Part shown: piece after piece, positions 45,869 through 56,462 of the stretch
Layout: the number at the start of each line of letters is the position of its first letter
Position numbering within the stretch: the first letter of the stretch is position 1
Source of the DNA: Perca fluviatilis
Lineage: Eukaryota > Chordata > Actinopteri > Perciformes > Percidae
Reading direction: 5' to 3'
Assembly: GCF_010015445.1 (NCBI RefSeq)
Contig: NC_053116.1
Coordinates: forward strand, 5,716,480 to 5,780,479
Length of the DNA stretch: 64,000 nucleotides
Notes under the pieces: model-generated
Seen by the model: the letters and a program-made list of their open reading frames with translations, nothing else
What the model was told of the DNA's origin: nothing
Database searches by the model: none
Position numbers and translations under genes: made by a program

Positions 45869-46384
45869 AAGCACCCATATTATGACTGCTTTTCAACAAG
45901 TTAAAATAGGTCTATGAGTTCCAGAAAACATGTTTCTGAAGTTGTTTGCTGGAAATAGCTTGTAGGAAAAGATTCTTACCTCCCTCTATTACCCTCTGTT
46001 TCAGTCCCTTTCAAAGTGTTCAGTTTTCTGCTGCTCATTGCATATTTATGAGCTGCTGCACATTTACCCACGCCCCACTCTAACTATAACCATGGTAACG
46101 GGGAGAGCATAGTAGTAACGGTCTAAAGTCATCTGCGCATGTGCATGACGGATCGCAGCACGGATCGGAGAAAGTTATGGCGGGCATGGCGGCAGTAACT
46201 TTTCATCCATACATGGTTGAACCACACGTTTGACCCAGAATCGGATCCTGAAGGAGGGGAGTCTCCTCCAGAACCTGAGACTCAGCAGGACATTTCTGAA
46301 TGGTTAGTCAAAAAATTACTTTGTATTTTTTTTTGGAACTTGTTTATATTAACTGACTGAAGAATAAAAACACTATATACAGTA
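45862..46384 (+). mobile_element. Fragment of a TTAA-type element (CACCCATATTATG end)
   Basis: Starts TTTAAAGCACCCATATTATG, similar to the ends at 4,554 and 48,279. At 46,195-46,300 a degenerate coding block is visible (CATCCATACATGGTTGAACC, CCAGAACCTGAGACTCAGC) followed by a donor-like TGGTTAGTC. It resembles the first exon of a multi-exon transposon-borne gene seen in other fish, but here has an in-frame stop. The right end is not identified. Confidence 0.4.
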
Positions 46385-47514
46385 TTTTAGAACATATGGT
46401 ATTTAGGATAGCTCTGAATGACTCAGACTCCACAGTGGACAAGGGTAGCATGTTTTCAACAACATACCTTGCAATCAATGTGTTCAGCTTGGCCTTGGTC
46501 ACCTGTTGCCGAAAAATCGAGCGTTGCTTGTTTTAACAGAGTGGCTCCGTCTCCTTCGCTGGAGCTCACGCTAGCTGCATTTGGGCTTGGGGTTGGGTTA
46601 GCAGCAGCAACAAGTGTCGTGTTAGCATGTGTTGATGTGAGGGGCTTCATAAGATTGGAGTTGCTTGAGGCAGACGTGGATAAAGTCTTTTTTCCTGGGC
46701 ATAGCGTGCATGTTACATAAACATTCAATTCAATTTTATTTATAGTATCAAATCATAACAGAGTTATCTCAAGACACTTTACAGATAGAGTAGGTCTAGA
46801 TCACACTATAAATTCCAAAACCCCAACAATTACAGTAATTCCCTCAAGAGCAAGCATTAGCAGTGGCTATTGCGACAGTGGCGAGGAAAAACTCCCTTTT
46901 AGGAAGAAACCTCGGCAGACCCAGACTCTTGGTAGGCGGTGTCTGACGGGCCGGTTGGGGGTGTGATGAACAGTGGCAATAATAGTCACATTAAAGATAA
47001 TGGAACAGTGACTTCTAAGGTCATCGTGGAAGTTCTACTAGCTCTACTAGGACAATAAGGTACTAAAAGCTCTTCTAGGTATGATGGTGCTAGACCATTT
47101 AGAGCTTTGTAGGTCAGGAGGAGGATTTTAAATTCGATCCTTTCATTTCAATGAGCGAGAAGTAGTGCTGGTACTTCCAGTTCGAGAACGCTACCTTCCC
47201 TGGCTCTTCGCTGTCTTGTGTTTAGTGGTAGTCGGAGCGTGCAGTGAGACAGCGTGAGCAGGGCATCCGCCCACCCAGCCAATCATCATTGCATTTGCAA
47301 CGGTGTCATCATCCCCCCCCCCCGCTCTCTCCAGGCAGCTGATGTGTAGGCAAAGCCTGACACCTCGCGCTACATTCAACCAAATTGTAGTAACGCGCCA
47401 CTTTACATTCTCAGTAACGATAACGGCGTTGCAACGATGGGAAAAGTAATTAATTAGATTACTCCATTACTGAAAAAATAACGCCGTTAGTATTATATAC
47501 TCCCAACACTGCTC
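46385..47514 (-). pseudogene. hAT element fragment with BED zinc finger, split by a retrotransposon
   Basis: The terminus is CAGTGTTGGGAGTATA on the minus strand at 47,514, a typical fish hAT end. Minus-strand coding gives the start of a BED finger (VAFSNWKYQHYFSLIE, about 47,205-47,150). After the retrotransposon it resumes with VTCTLCPGKKTLSTSASSNS and NLMKPLTSTHANTTL (46,720-46,600), giving the CxxC...H...H spacing of BED domains, except that the usual KHLT is KPLT. A linker then leads to a frameshifted NMLPLSTVESESF block. The catalytic region is missing. Confidence 0.65.
46727..47148 (-). mobile_element. RTE-type retrotransposon 3' end inserted in the BED finger
   Basis: Minus-strand copy of the family at 1-430: the TTGAATTGAATG tail lies at 46,727-46,740 and GTCTAGACC-type sequence is reversed around 46,790-46,800. 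It splits the BED domain between SLIEMK and VYVTCTLC. A short ATTGAA(A)TG repeat on both sides may be the TSD. Confidence 0.65.
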
Positions 47515-48029
47515 GCTGCAGAACGCATGCAACATTTACAGGGATGACTACGGTCCTCTACAGCTACGGGGGATAGAGCAGTGAGTTTCATCCGTAATAA
47601 CCTACTTACATTCATTATTCATACAACATAATATACTAAATATAGTCAGCCAATGCCACTATTTCAGATCATATTTTTTCTTGAACATATAGCCAAGCAT
47701 TTCCTAAGCAAATACTCTATATTACACATGCATTAACATGAAACATTTTACATATACAATAAACATTTATTTTCTGCTGTCAATGTACATATAAATACAG
47801 AGTTGAAGTATTCACTGAATCCAAATTAGAGAAATGTGAACACAGACATAACAACCTAATAACTGCTGACTACCAGGTTACAGGTTTGTAGCCTATAGAA
47901 GCTTCGTGAGCTGGTGCTGAGGCTTCCTTGGACCTAAGATACGGGTAGTGATTCCCTTATGTGTGGTACTTCGGATCCGACGGGAGTTTTCTGACGCCCG
48001 GGGAAGATATGGAGGCTTCAAACTCCCCC
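47515..48029. other. Inter-element DNA, nothing recognised
   Basis: Between the hAT terminus and the last exon of the Kolobok-like gene. AT-rich, no coding block recognised. Confidence 0.4.
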
Positions 48030-48167
48030 TCAATTGAATCTGGAGACGTAGCTGGCGATGACCTCCTCCTTGTCTGGATGCTCATATTGTGAAGACTCGT
48101 CTCTATACGATGATGGGTCGACAAAGACTTTCTCCATGATCATGTCGATCAAATCATCAACATACCC

Positions 48168-48173
48168 TGTACA

Positions 48174-48232
<59 letters not shown>
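48168..48232. repeat. (CA)n microsatellite at a splice acceptor
   Basis: On the minus strand the (TG)n(CG)n tract runs straight into the TGTACAG acceptor of the last Kolobok-like exon at 48,166. Confidence 0.9.
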
Positions 48233-48234
<2 letters not shown>

Positions 48235-48278
48235 TAGACAACTGTTCATATAGTGACATTTTGCACTTTCTCAGGTAT

Positions 48279-48757
48279 TTAAAAGTGCTCATATTATGTG
48301 GATTTTCAGGTTCATAATTGTATTTAGAGGTTGTACCAGAATAGGTTTAATTTTCATAAAACATATTTTTGTTGTACTACACATTGCTGCAGCTCCTCTT
48401 TTCGCCCTCTGTGTTGAGCTCTCCGTTTTAGCTACAGAGTGAGGCATCTCACTTCTGTTCCATCTTTGTTGGGAGTCGCACATGCTCAGTACCTAAGTAA
48501 GGACTACTAGCCAGTCAGAAGCAGAGTATGAGGTGTGCCACTCTAGCAGCTAGGCAAGCATTATAACGTGTGTTACAAAGTGACCACGTTTGTCTCTGAA
48601 GTAAAGGCTGGACTACAATAGAGCTGTTTGGAGCAGTTGGTGAACAGTGTTTTCTGGTAAGTCCCTTTGGGGTGGACTTTGTAAACCTATACCATGTATA
48701 AGAAAATATATAAAACATAATAATGGAAAGGGAAAAGGCCAAAAAGCATAAGGAGCA
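48279..48757. mobile_element. TTAA-type MITE in the last Kolobok-like intron
   Basis: Begins TTAAAAGTGCTCATATTATG. The reverse complement of 48,738-48,760 (AAGTGCTCCTTATGCTTTTT) is its imperfect partner. Related to the elements at 4,554 and 45,862. Confidence 0.5.
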
Positions 48758-50753
48758 CTTGTTTTGTTTATTTACTGTGTTAAAAGTACGGTGTCATGTA
48801 CAATGTAAATGTTTGTGTTTGAGTGAGAGAAAAAAATAAAGTTACGGAATGTTGCCTCCGTCTTCACTGGTCTGGCTCTGCACTCTCCCTTCCTGGATTT
48901 TTGAAAGCTCAGTTTGAAACGAGGATCCCCTGATGATGTGGCTTGTCCTCGATCAGCATTCTCATTATAATGCAGTGCAGCCAGATACAGTCTTGGACAG
49001 TAAAAAGAAAATCAAACATGAAAACAATTGCAAGAAATGGGCATATGATTTCAAAAAGTAAACAATATAACAATATACCTGCACAGCATTCCCAGATATG
49101 GATAGACCACGTTTTTAGGAGCGAACCGCAGGATGACGCTATGGAACGCCTCCAAAGAGGACGTCTGGTAGTGGGGACTGAGCTTGGCAATGTCCTTCAG
49201 GACAGTCTTTTTGGTCAGCTCCTTTTCCAGGATGTGGAACGCAGGAGTTCCTGCAAGACAAAAATTATTATATAGTACATCATATCATAGGTAATGACCA
49301 TAATTTCAGCTAATAAATATAAGCAAACCAGTTGAATGAAACAAAGCTGATGAGAGCCATTTACTCTTGTCCCTTGTTTTTCGAATTGTATGGAGGCATT
49401 TTGGGAAGAAGGGGTCCTCGTGTGTATGAACATCCCGAACGTGGTTCAGGAGGGAGGTCCATTTAGCCACTCTCTTCGGCCCCGTTTTGGATGATGCAGC
49501 TGTCCAATAGATGTGGTTTCTGATGGCTGGAATCCACCTCTTTACTTTTTGACAGTCCTTTTGTTTGCCTATCTATTTTCTTTGAAAGTCCTACAAATAA
49601 TATATTTTTTCAAAAGTTAGCCCAATATTAATGTTTTGTCATGAAGCATTATGTGTAGACTTGTCAGGTATAGGCCTACAAGTTGCTTTCAGGATGTAAA
49701 AAAGCCCGGCAATACATTCAGCAAATATTTATGCAATTTCCCCTCACTTGCAACAAAACTTAATATACCTTTCTCCATGTGCCAGACATCGTAGAATTGT
49801 GTGAGGTTTTCCTCCCTGCGGTCAGTGACAATGCAATCAATGGTTACACCTTGTGCACCCAACAATGACAGGCTCCTCTTCAAGCCCTCTTTCTCCATGT
49901 ATGAGCTCCCACCAACCTCATTGCTCTGTCCAAGAAAGCATAAGTGTGGATCCATATTTAAAATGTGTGGCATTGGCAAAATTTGTAATAGCAAAAAAAA
50001 CAACTGTAAAATTGTATTTGTCCTGCCCACCTGAACTAACTGGATATCAACAATAGTGTTGGTGTTGAGGTCCATCATGGTATAGCTACCATATTTTGCA
50101 CAGTGGCCTGTGAAAACATCGTCACAATCTTGTACTGAACTGTGTGGTATATGTTTATAATAGTCTATTCATTTACAATAAAACATATCCTAGTCTTATC
50201 ATTTCCAAAAATATACCTGGAGAGTCAGCCCTCATGTCGCCACCGAGTATGACTTTGTTATCTTGGCTGAGCTTCTGCAGCATCACCTCCTGGAACTTCC
50301 TCCAGGTGTGGACTATAGCTGGTTCTACAAACATTCTGGCATGCCGACGGAACGTGTCATACAGAAATATCTGCAGACGCATTGCCTTGAACACCTGATG
50401 GTAGAAATTTTTTTTTTTTATAATATTTAGCACATGCCAGATACAATAATGGAGCAAGCTATTACTTACTCATTCTTCATTTACCCTTTGAAGTTTGAAG
50501 AACGAGGCTCCACTGATGTACACTGCAGCAGAAAGCTGTACGTTCCCAGCTGGTGTATTATCCAGAAGAGGCTGGCTTTTCCAACTTGGGGAATACTCAC
50601 AGTACTTGCATAGCTGTTCCACTGATAAAAATGTCCCAAGCCTTTTGGTTTTTACAAGGCATGCATGCTTGCACACAGCACACGCCATCAGACATGTCTC
50701 ATACACTATGTATTTTCTAAGCGCCTGTGTGAATGCAGCATCTCTGGGGAGGG

Positions 50754-50754
<1 letters not shown>

Positions 50755-50813
<59 letters not shown>
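50755..50813. repeat. (GA)n microsatellite at a splice acceptor
   Basis: On the minus strand this is a (TC)n tract followed by CCTCCCCCTCCCCAG, the acceptor of the Kolobok-like exon at 50,743, so the microsatellite supplies the polypyrimidine tract. Confidence 0.9.
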
Positions 50814-50815
<2 letters not shown>

Positions 50816-51004
50816 CTGTTTCAGCAATAACCGAACACTTTCACAAAAGCAAAACTGCAGGACTGCTGAAATACACAATATCCGTTTCAGCAAACAAACT
50901 GAAAACTGATTAAATACATTTAGACAAAAACATTTCTGTAACTCACGACATGACTGTCGACTCAAAGTTGAGACTGAGTCTGCAGGGTCATAGGTTGTGT
51001 CCGG

Positions 51005-51917
51005 TAGTGATGTGACAACCGGCTCTTTTACGCGAGTTGGTTCAACCGGACGGTTGTTGGTTGGCGAACCGAGTCTATAGATTCGGTCAACGGTTCACGT
51101 GCCTGAGGCTGCGGCATCCGGCTACTCCCGGTCTCGGCAGTAGCCGGGTGCCCGCCCGGTCTGCTCGTGACAGCCTGTAACATTCACTTCTCTAACATTC
51201 AACTTAACATAACTAAGATAACGTGTATTTGTATGTGATGCACTTCCCAATCAATAATGTGTGAATTTCCGAACACAATCACCTAAGATGCATCAGAAAC
51301 AAGGCTTGGTTAATAACTCAAACTTGCCGAGAACCGTTAGACAAACCGTTTGCTTATATACTCGAGCGGTTGTTAACGGTTACATTCGGTCTCGACTCCC
51401 GGTCTCGGCAGTAGCCGGGTGCCCGCCCGGTCTGCTCGTGACAGCCTGTAATATTCACTCTAACATTTAACTTAACATAACTAAGATAACATGTGTATTT
51501 GTATGTGATGCACTTCCCAATCAATAATGTGTAAATTTCCGAACACAGTCACCTAAGATGCATCAGAAACAAGGCTTGGTTAATAACTCAAACTTGCCGA
51601 GAACCGTTAGACAAACCGTTTGCTTATATACTCGAGCGGTTGTTAACGGTTACATTCGGTCTCGACTCTCGGCAGTGCAGACTCTCGGCAGTAGCCAGGT
51701 GCACGGTCTCTACTCTCTTAACAACTCTTTCGGTCCAATGAATCGTGCTGCTCAAGGTAGCCCATTTCCTGATTGATTCTACCACCACTCCAGTGGAGGA
51801 GCTAATGAGGTAAAAAACAGGAGTGAGTCGGTTCATTGACGTATGGCACTCGATTCTCCCGGCTCAGTGACACGAATCGGGTTAATAACCGGCTCTTCGG
51901 TCAGTTCGTCATCACTA
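51005..51917. mobile_element. hAT non-autonomous element in a Kolobok-like exon, 8-bp TSD
   Basis: Ends TAGTGATGTGACAACCGGCT and (inverted) TAGTGATGACGAACTGACCG. Both flanks carry GTGTCCGG (50,997-51,004 and 51,918-51,925). Excising the element and one TSD restores the exon frame (ITSQGPDT-TYDPADSVSTLS). The interior is rich in CCGGTT/AACCGG motifs and contains two tandem copies of a 271-bp block. No transposase. Confidence 0.85.
51120..51665. repeat. Two tandem copies of a 271-bp block
   Basis: CCCGGTCTCGGCAGTAGCCG occurs at 51,127 and 51,398, and the following sequence is almost identical through GTTAACGGTTACATTCGGTC at about 51,370-51,390 and 51,641-51,660. A third partial start follows at about 51,665. 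The differences are a handful of substitutions and small indels, so the duplication is young. Confidence 0.9.
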
Positions 51918-52376
51918 GTGTCCGGCCCTTGAGAAGTGATAATTGAGCTCCCCTCGAAAGGGTCCTCCTCCTCCTCCTCCTCCTCCAGGCGAGATCTCTT
52001 AGACGGTCGCTTTATGGGTGTTGAGCTTAGATAAGGGAGTGGGGCTATGAAGGGATCAGTGGACGTGCCAAAGTCCTTACAGGACACAGTAGCCTGGACA
52101 GCTGTAACAAAAGCATATTTTCTATAATAAAAAGGCATTCTTAGGAGTAAAACATGACATCACTGTCATAGTATAAATTCAAGCACTAAAGGCTGCAACA
52201 GGTCATTGTAACACTTGATCAAAAGGAATTTGCAATCTATAAAACTGCAAACCTTCACTTTTGTAATGTGAACGAAGAGTCCTAGAAGAGAGTTGTGTGC
52301 CAACACTCTGTGTTTGAAGGGGCTCAGTCTGGCAGCCAATATCTTTTGTGGCTGGTAACTCAAATGATGCACTGGC

Positions 52377-53063
52377 CTATATAAAAAAGAGAAATGCCAT
52401 CAACTTCATCCTATAGAATGTATGTATTATTATGCTAACAGATACATCAAGCAAAAAAAGTATCAATAATAAATACACTCCAGGAGAATAAACTCATTAT
52501 ACAGAATGGTTGGCTTAGAATGTAAATAGTGCTGTGATGTAGCAGTCTAAACCATACACTTGTTTTGCCCTGGACAACGCTAACATATTCCCGTTTATAA
52601 ATATAATATTATAAAATATTAACAAACGCATTATTTTAGCAAATCCTCGAAATTATATCCGGTGGGGGATGTGTATTGCTTGACCGACTGAGTCTGGTTT
52701 GTATGTGGACACCGTGCTAATTGCTAGAAGCAACCGGTTAACGTTACCTTCTATGGTTACCTTGTACTATGTGGCAAATCACTAGCTAGCTACAATGTTA
52801 GTTTGCCAAAACACTTCTTGGTTAGTTCGTGTAGAATTGCAAAATAAAGACAGCTAAATATTTAAACAATTCGACAACTCCCTTGGATATGAATTTGATG
52901 CTAAACAATGTGCTAGACCAGAAACGTAGCTAATACTGTGTTTGGATTCTAGGCGAGCTAACAGCTACTGTAGCTAACTTGTGGTGTGGTGTACCAAAAT
53001 GGTAGCAGCTTGCTAACCTTTGACAACCAAACTTGTAATTTCAGAGGCGGAGTGGCAATCGGA
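52377..53063. other. Upstream of the Kolobok-like exons, nothing recognised
   Basis: Expected to hold the 5' exons (for example a THAP finger), but none was recognised on the minus strand. GCTAGC/GTTAGC-rich stretches occur. Confidence 0.4.
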
Positions 53064-53402
53064 CATTCTAAAACACTTAACGTGAACAAGCTTAACGAGG
53101 TTTAATATCTAAACAACGATCAATCATCACCAGATGTATCATATCATATCTTGTCATGAACACTTAAGCCTGTCAAAAAAACTAAATTGAAATCCAACGA
53201 TTATAGAAGTTATCTCACGTTAATGTTTTTTCATCATAGTGTCAGATAACGTGCATAATATTTGGACATTGGGTTAGATTTGACCGTTTTAAGTGGTTAT
53301 GATGAGCAATATAGAAGAGGAGTTTTTTGGTGATGATTGATCGTTGTTTAGATACATTAAACCACGTTAAGCTTTTTCACGTTAAGCATTTTAGAATGTC
53401 CC
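53064..53402. mobile_element. Foldback MITE with about 75-bp arms
   Basis: 53,064-53,138 (GGACATTCTAAAACACTTAA ... AACAACGATCAATCATCACC) is the inverted copy of 53,328-53,402 with few mismatches. The loop is about 190 bp and has no ORF. Flanks contain ATCGG on both sides, not a clean TSD. Confidence 0.75.
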
Positions 53403-54220
53403 ATCGGGACTTTCCCCGGTGGGCCGGTAGTGTTTCGAGGCCGCGAGGGCCGGTCGGATAATAGTTATACATTGCAAGTTCTTAGCAACACCATCCAGCG
53501 GCCTAGTGTGCCGTTATGGGAGGAATATTACAGTATGGGAATATTTTAAAAATGCATAACTTTCGAAAGTTACCGTAGCTGGTCAATTGCTTTGCAGGAG
53601 AAACTATGCTGACTGCAAACTAACTAGAAGCTAATGCTAGCGGTTAGCTACCTCGTTCTCAATGGCAAAAGACTGCTACAACACACACAAGTTCAGAGGG
53701 TGGGAATGTTCAAATGTTTCGGACTGTGACGTCACAATCCGAGCAGTTTTCTAACAGCTCACTCAGAGACTGAAGACATAGGACATTCAGAAACCCATAT
53801 CTCACTCAAAACAGCATGGATGGATTTTTTTACCAGGCAAATATCATATATGGTTTGTGTGTGTTTTTAATGCGATTTGGTGTATTTTCATTTCAAAAAT
53901 GTGTACATTAAAGGTGAAGCTATAATGAATTCAAACAAAAGAATATTTACAAAAGAATGTCTCATGCCGGTCAGAAGTGTGAAAGGGTCGTTGATTGAGG
54001 AACATGAAGCAAGAATTGAGCAGTTCTCCTGGCCAGACATTAGTCAAGTAGGTGTTTAAAGGGCAATAAAATGGCTTATGAAATTATTCACAAAATGCAA
54101 GTTTTAGAAATAATAGGGTTTATTCAAGGGATGAGAATATAATACAATTTATGAAAGTGCAGATGTGCTCAAACACAAACGGCAGTGTTACAAAAATATG
54201 GCATTAGTGTATTCAAAGAA
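53403..54220. other. Inter-element DNA, nothing recognised
   Basis: Starts with a CpG-rich patch (53,405-53,460). It holds a TGACGTCA-like site (53,727), a GCTAGCGGTTAGC motif, and a 60-codon plus-strand frame (53,877-54,059) without recognisable family. Confidence 0.4.
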
Positions 54221-55699
54221 TCACTCATTCCCTCGGTTAAAATGCATCATTAATGCAGCTCTGATGTCAGCCCCTTCAGTGTTCACACGCTCAGGTAATG
54301 TCTGAACAGGAGGCTCAATGTTTAGAGTCCTGTCTGGGTGCTCTTCAGTGAAATTATCACCATGTTCCTCACAAATGTTATGAAGCACACAGCAGGTCAG
54401 TCCCATCCTCTTGCTAAGCTCCAGCTTGCAGTCGTTTCTTTTTAGGAGGCACCTCCTTCGTCCTTTTATTCTCCCAAAAGACATCTCCACAACCGATCGT
54501 GCACTGCTCAGCCTGTAATTGTAAGTGTGCTGTTCAGGAGTCAGTCTGCCAGTGTCGGAAAAGGGCTTCCTGAGCCAATTCTGCATGGGGTATGCCGGAT
54601 CAACGATCAGGTAATGCCCACCATCACAGCCAGAGATGGTCACATTGTTTTGCCCTAGTAATTCCCCGTCACTTAGGACCTCCCACAAATGTGACTGTCG
54701 TAGCACTCTGGCGTCATGCACACTCCCTGGATAGCCAACACAAACATCCCAGAAAAGACCTTTGCCATCCACAGCTACTTGCAGAACAATAGAATGCCAG
54801 CCTTTATGATTGAAATAGTCTCATGGATAGTTCTCTGGTGCAATTATTGGAATGTGGCTGCCATCAATTGCACCCACACACTCCGTCTGTGGAACTCTCC
54901 AACAATTATTAAAGAAAGTGGCCATTTCTAACAACTTTTCATCATCAGGAAATCTTATGTGGACGGGAAGGAGAACCGTGATGACTGTGTTGCAGAATTC
55001 CTGAACACAATTAAATACAGTGCTGAGGCCTACTCCAAAAAGATGGCTGATTGTCCTGTATTCACCACCCGTGGCCATTTTCCAGATGGCAATTGCCACA
55101 CACTTTCAGATTGGGACACACAAACGGTAGTTTGTTTTCTAATTCTGCATGAATTGTAACCAGTGGTCAGATCGTGGGTATTATTTTCATAGCCTTCTTG
55201 TCCAGTGAAAACCATGTATAAATCTAAATTTGGACATTTTTAATAGGCTACACATTAAAGCTGCAGTAATAAAAAAAAAAAAAACATAATATAACCTATA
55301 ATAAACAACACATTTTTCTGCAGATTATCTAGTTTTAGTTATATTACTGTAAGTGGTCTCTGCTTATAACTCAGACATACATACGAGTTTTCACAAAACG
55401 GCGTCGGAATACTTATAGAACCAATGCGTAATACATTTTTTAAGTGCAATGTGATCGCTATCAGCAAAGTCGATGCTAGGAGGTTAGGAACATGCTGAGG
55501 CTAAACTAAAAATCTCAGGCTACAGTCGGCATCTTATTGTAATTAAAAATAAATGTTATGTACATACCGCTACTCTCGCTTGTAATCTCCGTCTGTACAA
55601 ATAAAGGCGAGCCGCGCGAACACGTTGGATCCGCCGAGTTTGGATGCCGATGTAAGTCTGCAAAGCCATGAACATCAATAGCAAAGCAACGTCCACCAT
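54221..55699 (-). pseudogene. Harbinger transposase (HARBI1-like, DDE_Tnp_4 type), broken
   Basis: A first exon is proposed at 55,699-55,568 (MVDVALLLMFMALQTYIGIQ; donor GTATGTAC). The main part starts near 55,120 (VAIAIWKMATGGEYRTISHL, a helix-turn-helix region) and holds the nuclease: first Asp in VGAIDGSHIPII, second in YLIVDPAYPMQNWL, Glu in RSVVEMSFGRIKGRRRCLL. The C-terminus is MMHFNRGNE then TAA. An in-frame TGA at about 54,822 (between APENYP and DYFNHKGWHSIVLQ) splits the core, and further stops lie upstream of KCVAIA near 55,113 and 55,140. The part between exon 1 and VAIAIW is poorly recognisable. It partners the Myb-like gene at the other end of the element. It is distinct from the host HARBI1 gene, which lacks such stops. 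Confidence 0.85.
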
Positions 55700-55714
55700 T
55701 GTTGATGGTGTGTT

Positions 55715-55878
55715 TGATGGAATTACTGTAAATTACTGAATTACTGGAATTACTGAATTACTGTAATTGTTGGGGTTTTGGAAATTACAGAGTGTGGTCT
55801 AGACCTACTCTATCTGTAAAGTGTCTCGAGATAACTTTTGTTATGATTTGATACTATAAATAAAATTGAATTGAATTG
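55715..55878 (+). mobile_element. RTE-type retrotransposon 3' end, short copy
   Basis: Matches 290-425 closely (GTGTGGTCTAGACCTACTCT, ATGATTTGATACTATAAATA, TTGAATTGAATTG tail). Inserted just upstream of the HARBI1-like start codon, inside the Harbinger element. Confidence 0.8.
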
Positions 55879-56462
55879 TGTTTGTGTTTGGGGACGCCGC
55901 GCTAACGTTGCTGGGAAAGATGAGACGTATACAGTGACGTAAGACCTGGCTCTGTGCTGGCTCTTTAGCCTGTGGAATAGCAAACCGGTTCTTTGGAGGC
56001 TCGTCAGTCGAACCAACTCCGAACCGGCACTAGCTCTAGCTCTGAACCAGCACCTTGTTCTTGTTGGTGGAAAAGGGGTCTCAATCAGAAAGATTTCTGG
56101 CTCCCAGATAACAAGCTGAGATTAGGAGCACACTTGTAAAAGGCGTGCTCCTAATCTCAGTTTGATATCTCTATAAAAGACACCTGTCCAGAGAAGCAAT
56201 CAGTTAATCAGATTCCAAACTCTCCACCATGGCCAAGACCAAAGATATGTCCAAGAATGTCAGGGAGAAAATTCTAGACCTCCACAAGGCTGGAACAGGT
56301 TACAAGACCATCACCAAGCAGCTTGGTGAGAAGGTGACAAAAGTTGCTGCGATTATTCGCAGATGGAAGAAACACAAAAGAACTGTCACTCTCCCTCGGT
56401 CTGGGGCTCCATGCAAGATCTCACCTCGTGGAGTTGCAATGACCGTGAGAACGGTGAGGAAT

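Larger units (their letters stand above)
48030..52376 (-). pseudogene. Kolobok-like transposase-derived gene, at least ten exons, disrupted
   Basis: Exons on the minus strand with GT-AG borders: 52,376-52,253 (DIGCQTEPLQTQSVGTQLSS), 52,101-50,947 (interrupted by a MITE), 50,743-50,485 (LCKYCEYSPSWKSQPLLDNT; VQLSAAVYISGASFFKLQR), 50,394-50,217 (VILGGDMRADSPG), 50,107-50,031 (CAKYGSYTMMDLNTNTIVDI), 49,923-49,769 (NEVGGSSYMEKEGLKRSLSL; CIVTDR; QFYDVWHMEK), 49,590-49,365 (WTSLLNHVRDVHTHEDPFF), 49,250-49,079 (AFHSVILRFAPKNVVYPYLG), 48,991-48,846 (LYLAALHYNENADRGQATSS) and 48,166-48,030 (VDDLIDMIMEKVFVDPSSY, stop). The GDMRADSPGH and VTDR blocks look like DDE positions of the widespread THAP/Kolobok-type fish family. 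That label is from memory; the N-terminal DNA-binding domain is not found. Defects: MITE in exon 2, about eight residues missing after VTDR, and a 1-nt frameshift near 49,560. Confidence 0.6.
44399..56080. mobile_element. Harbinger (PIF/Harbinger) transposon inserted in Tc1-A
   Basis: The left end CAGGGCTTTTCCACCAAGGC ... GGTGCTGGTTCGGAGC is matched by the reverse complement of the right end GACCCCTTTTCCACCAACAA ... GGTGCTGGTTCAGAGC. TCA flanks both ends (44,396-44,398 and 56,081-56,083), a 3-bp TSD as in this superfamily. The Tc1-A sequence is collinear once it is removed. It carries the two genes expected of Harbinger: a Myb/SANT-like protein (44,745, plus) and a HARBI1-type transposase (55,699-54,221, minus), pointing towards each other. 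Its middle has been expanded by later insertions. Confidence 0.75.

Noticed and set aside
56100..56170. GAGATTAGGAGCACAC inverted repeat as a transcription terminator or riboswitch
   Set aside because: It is a standard leader hairpin of this Tc1 family in a eukaryotic genome.
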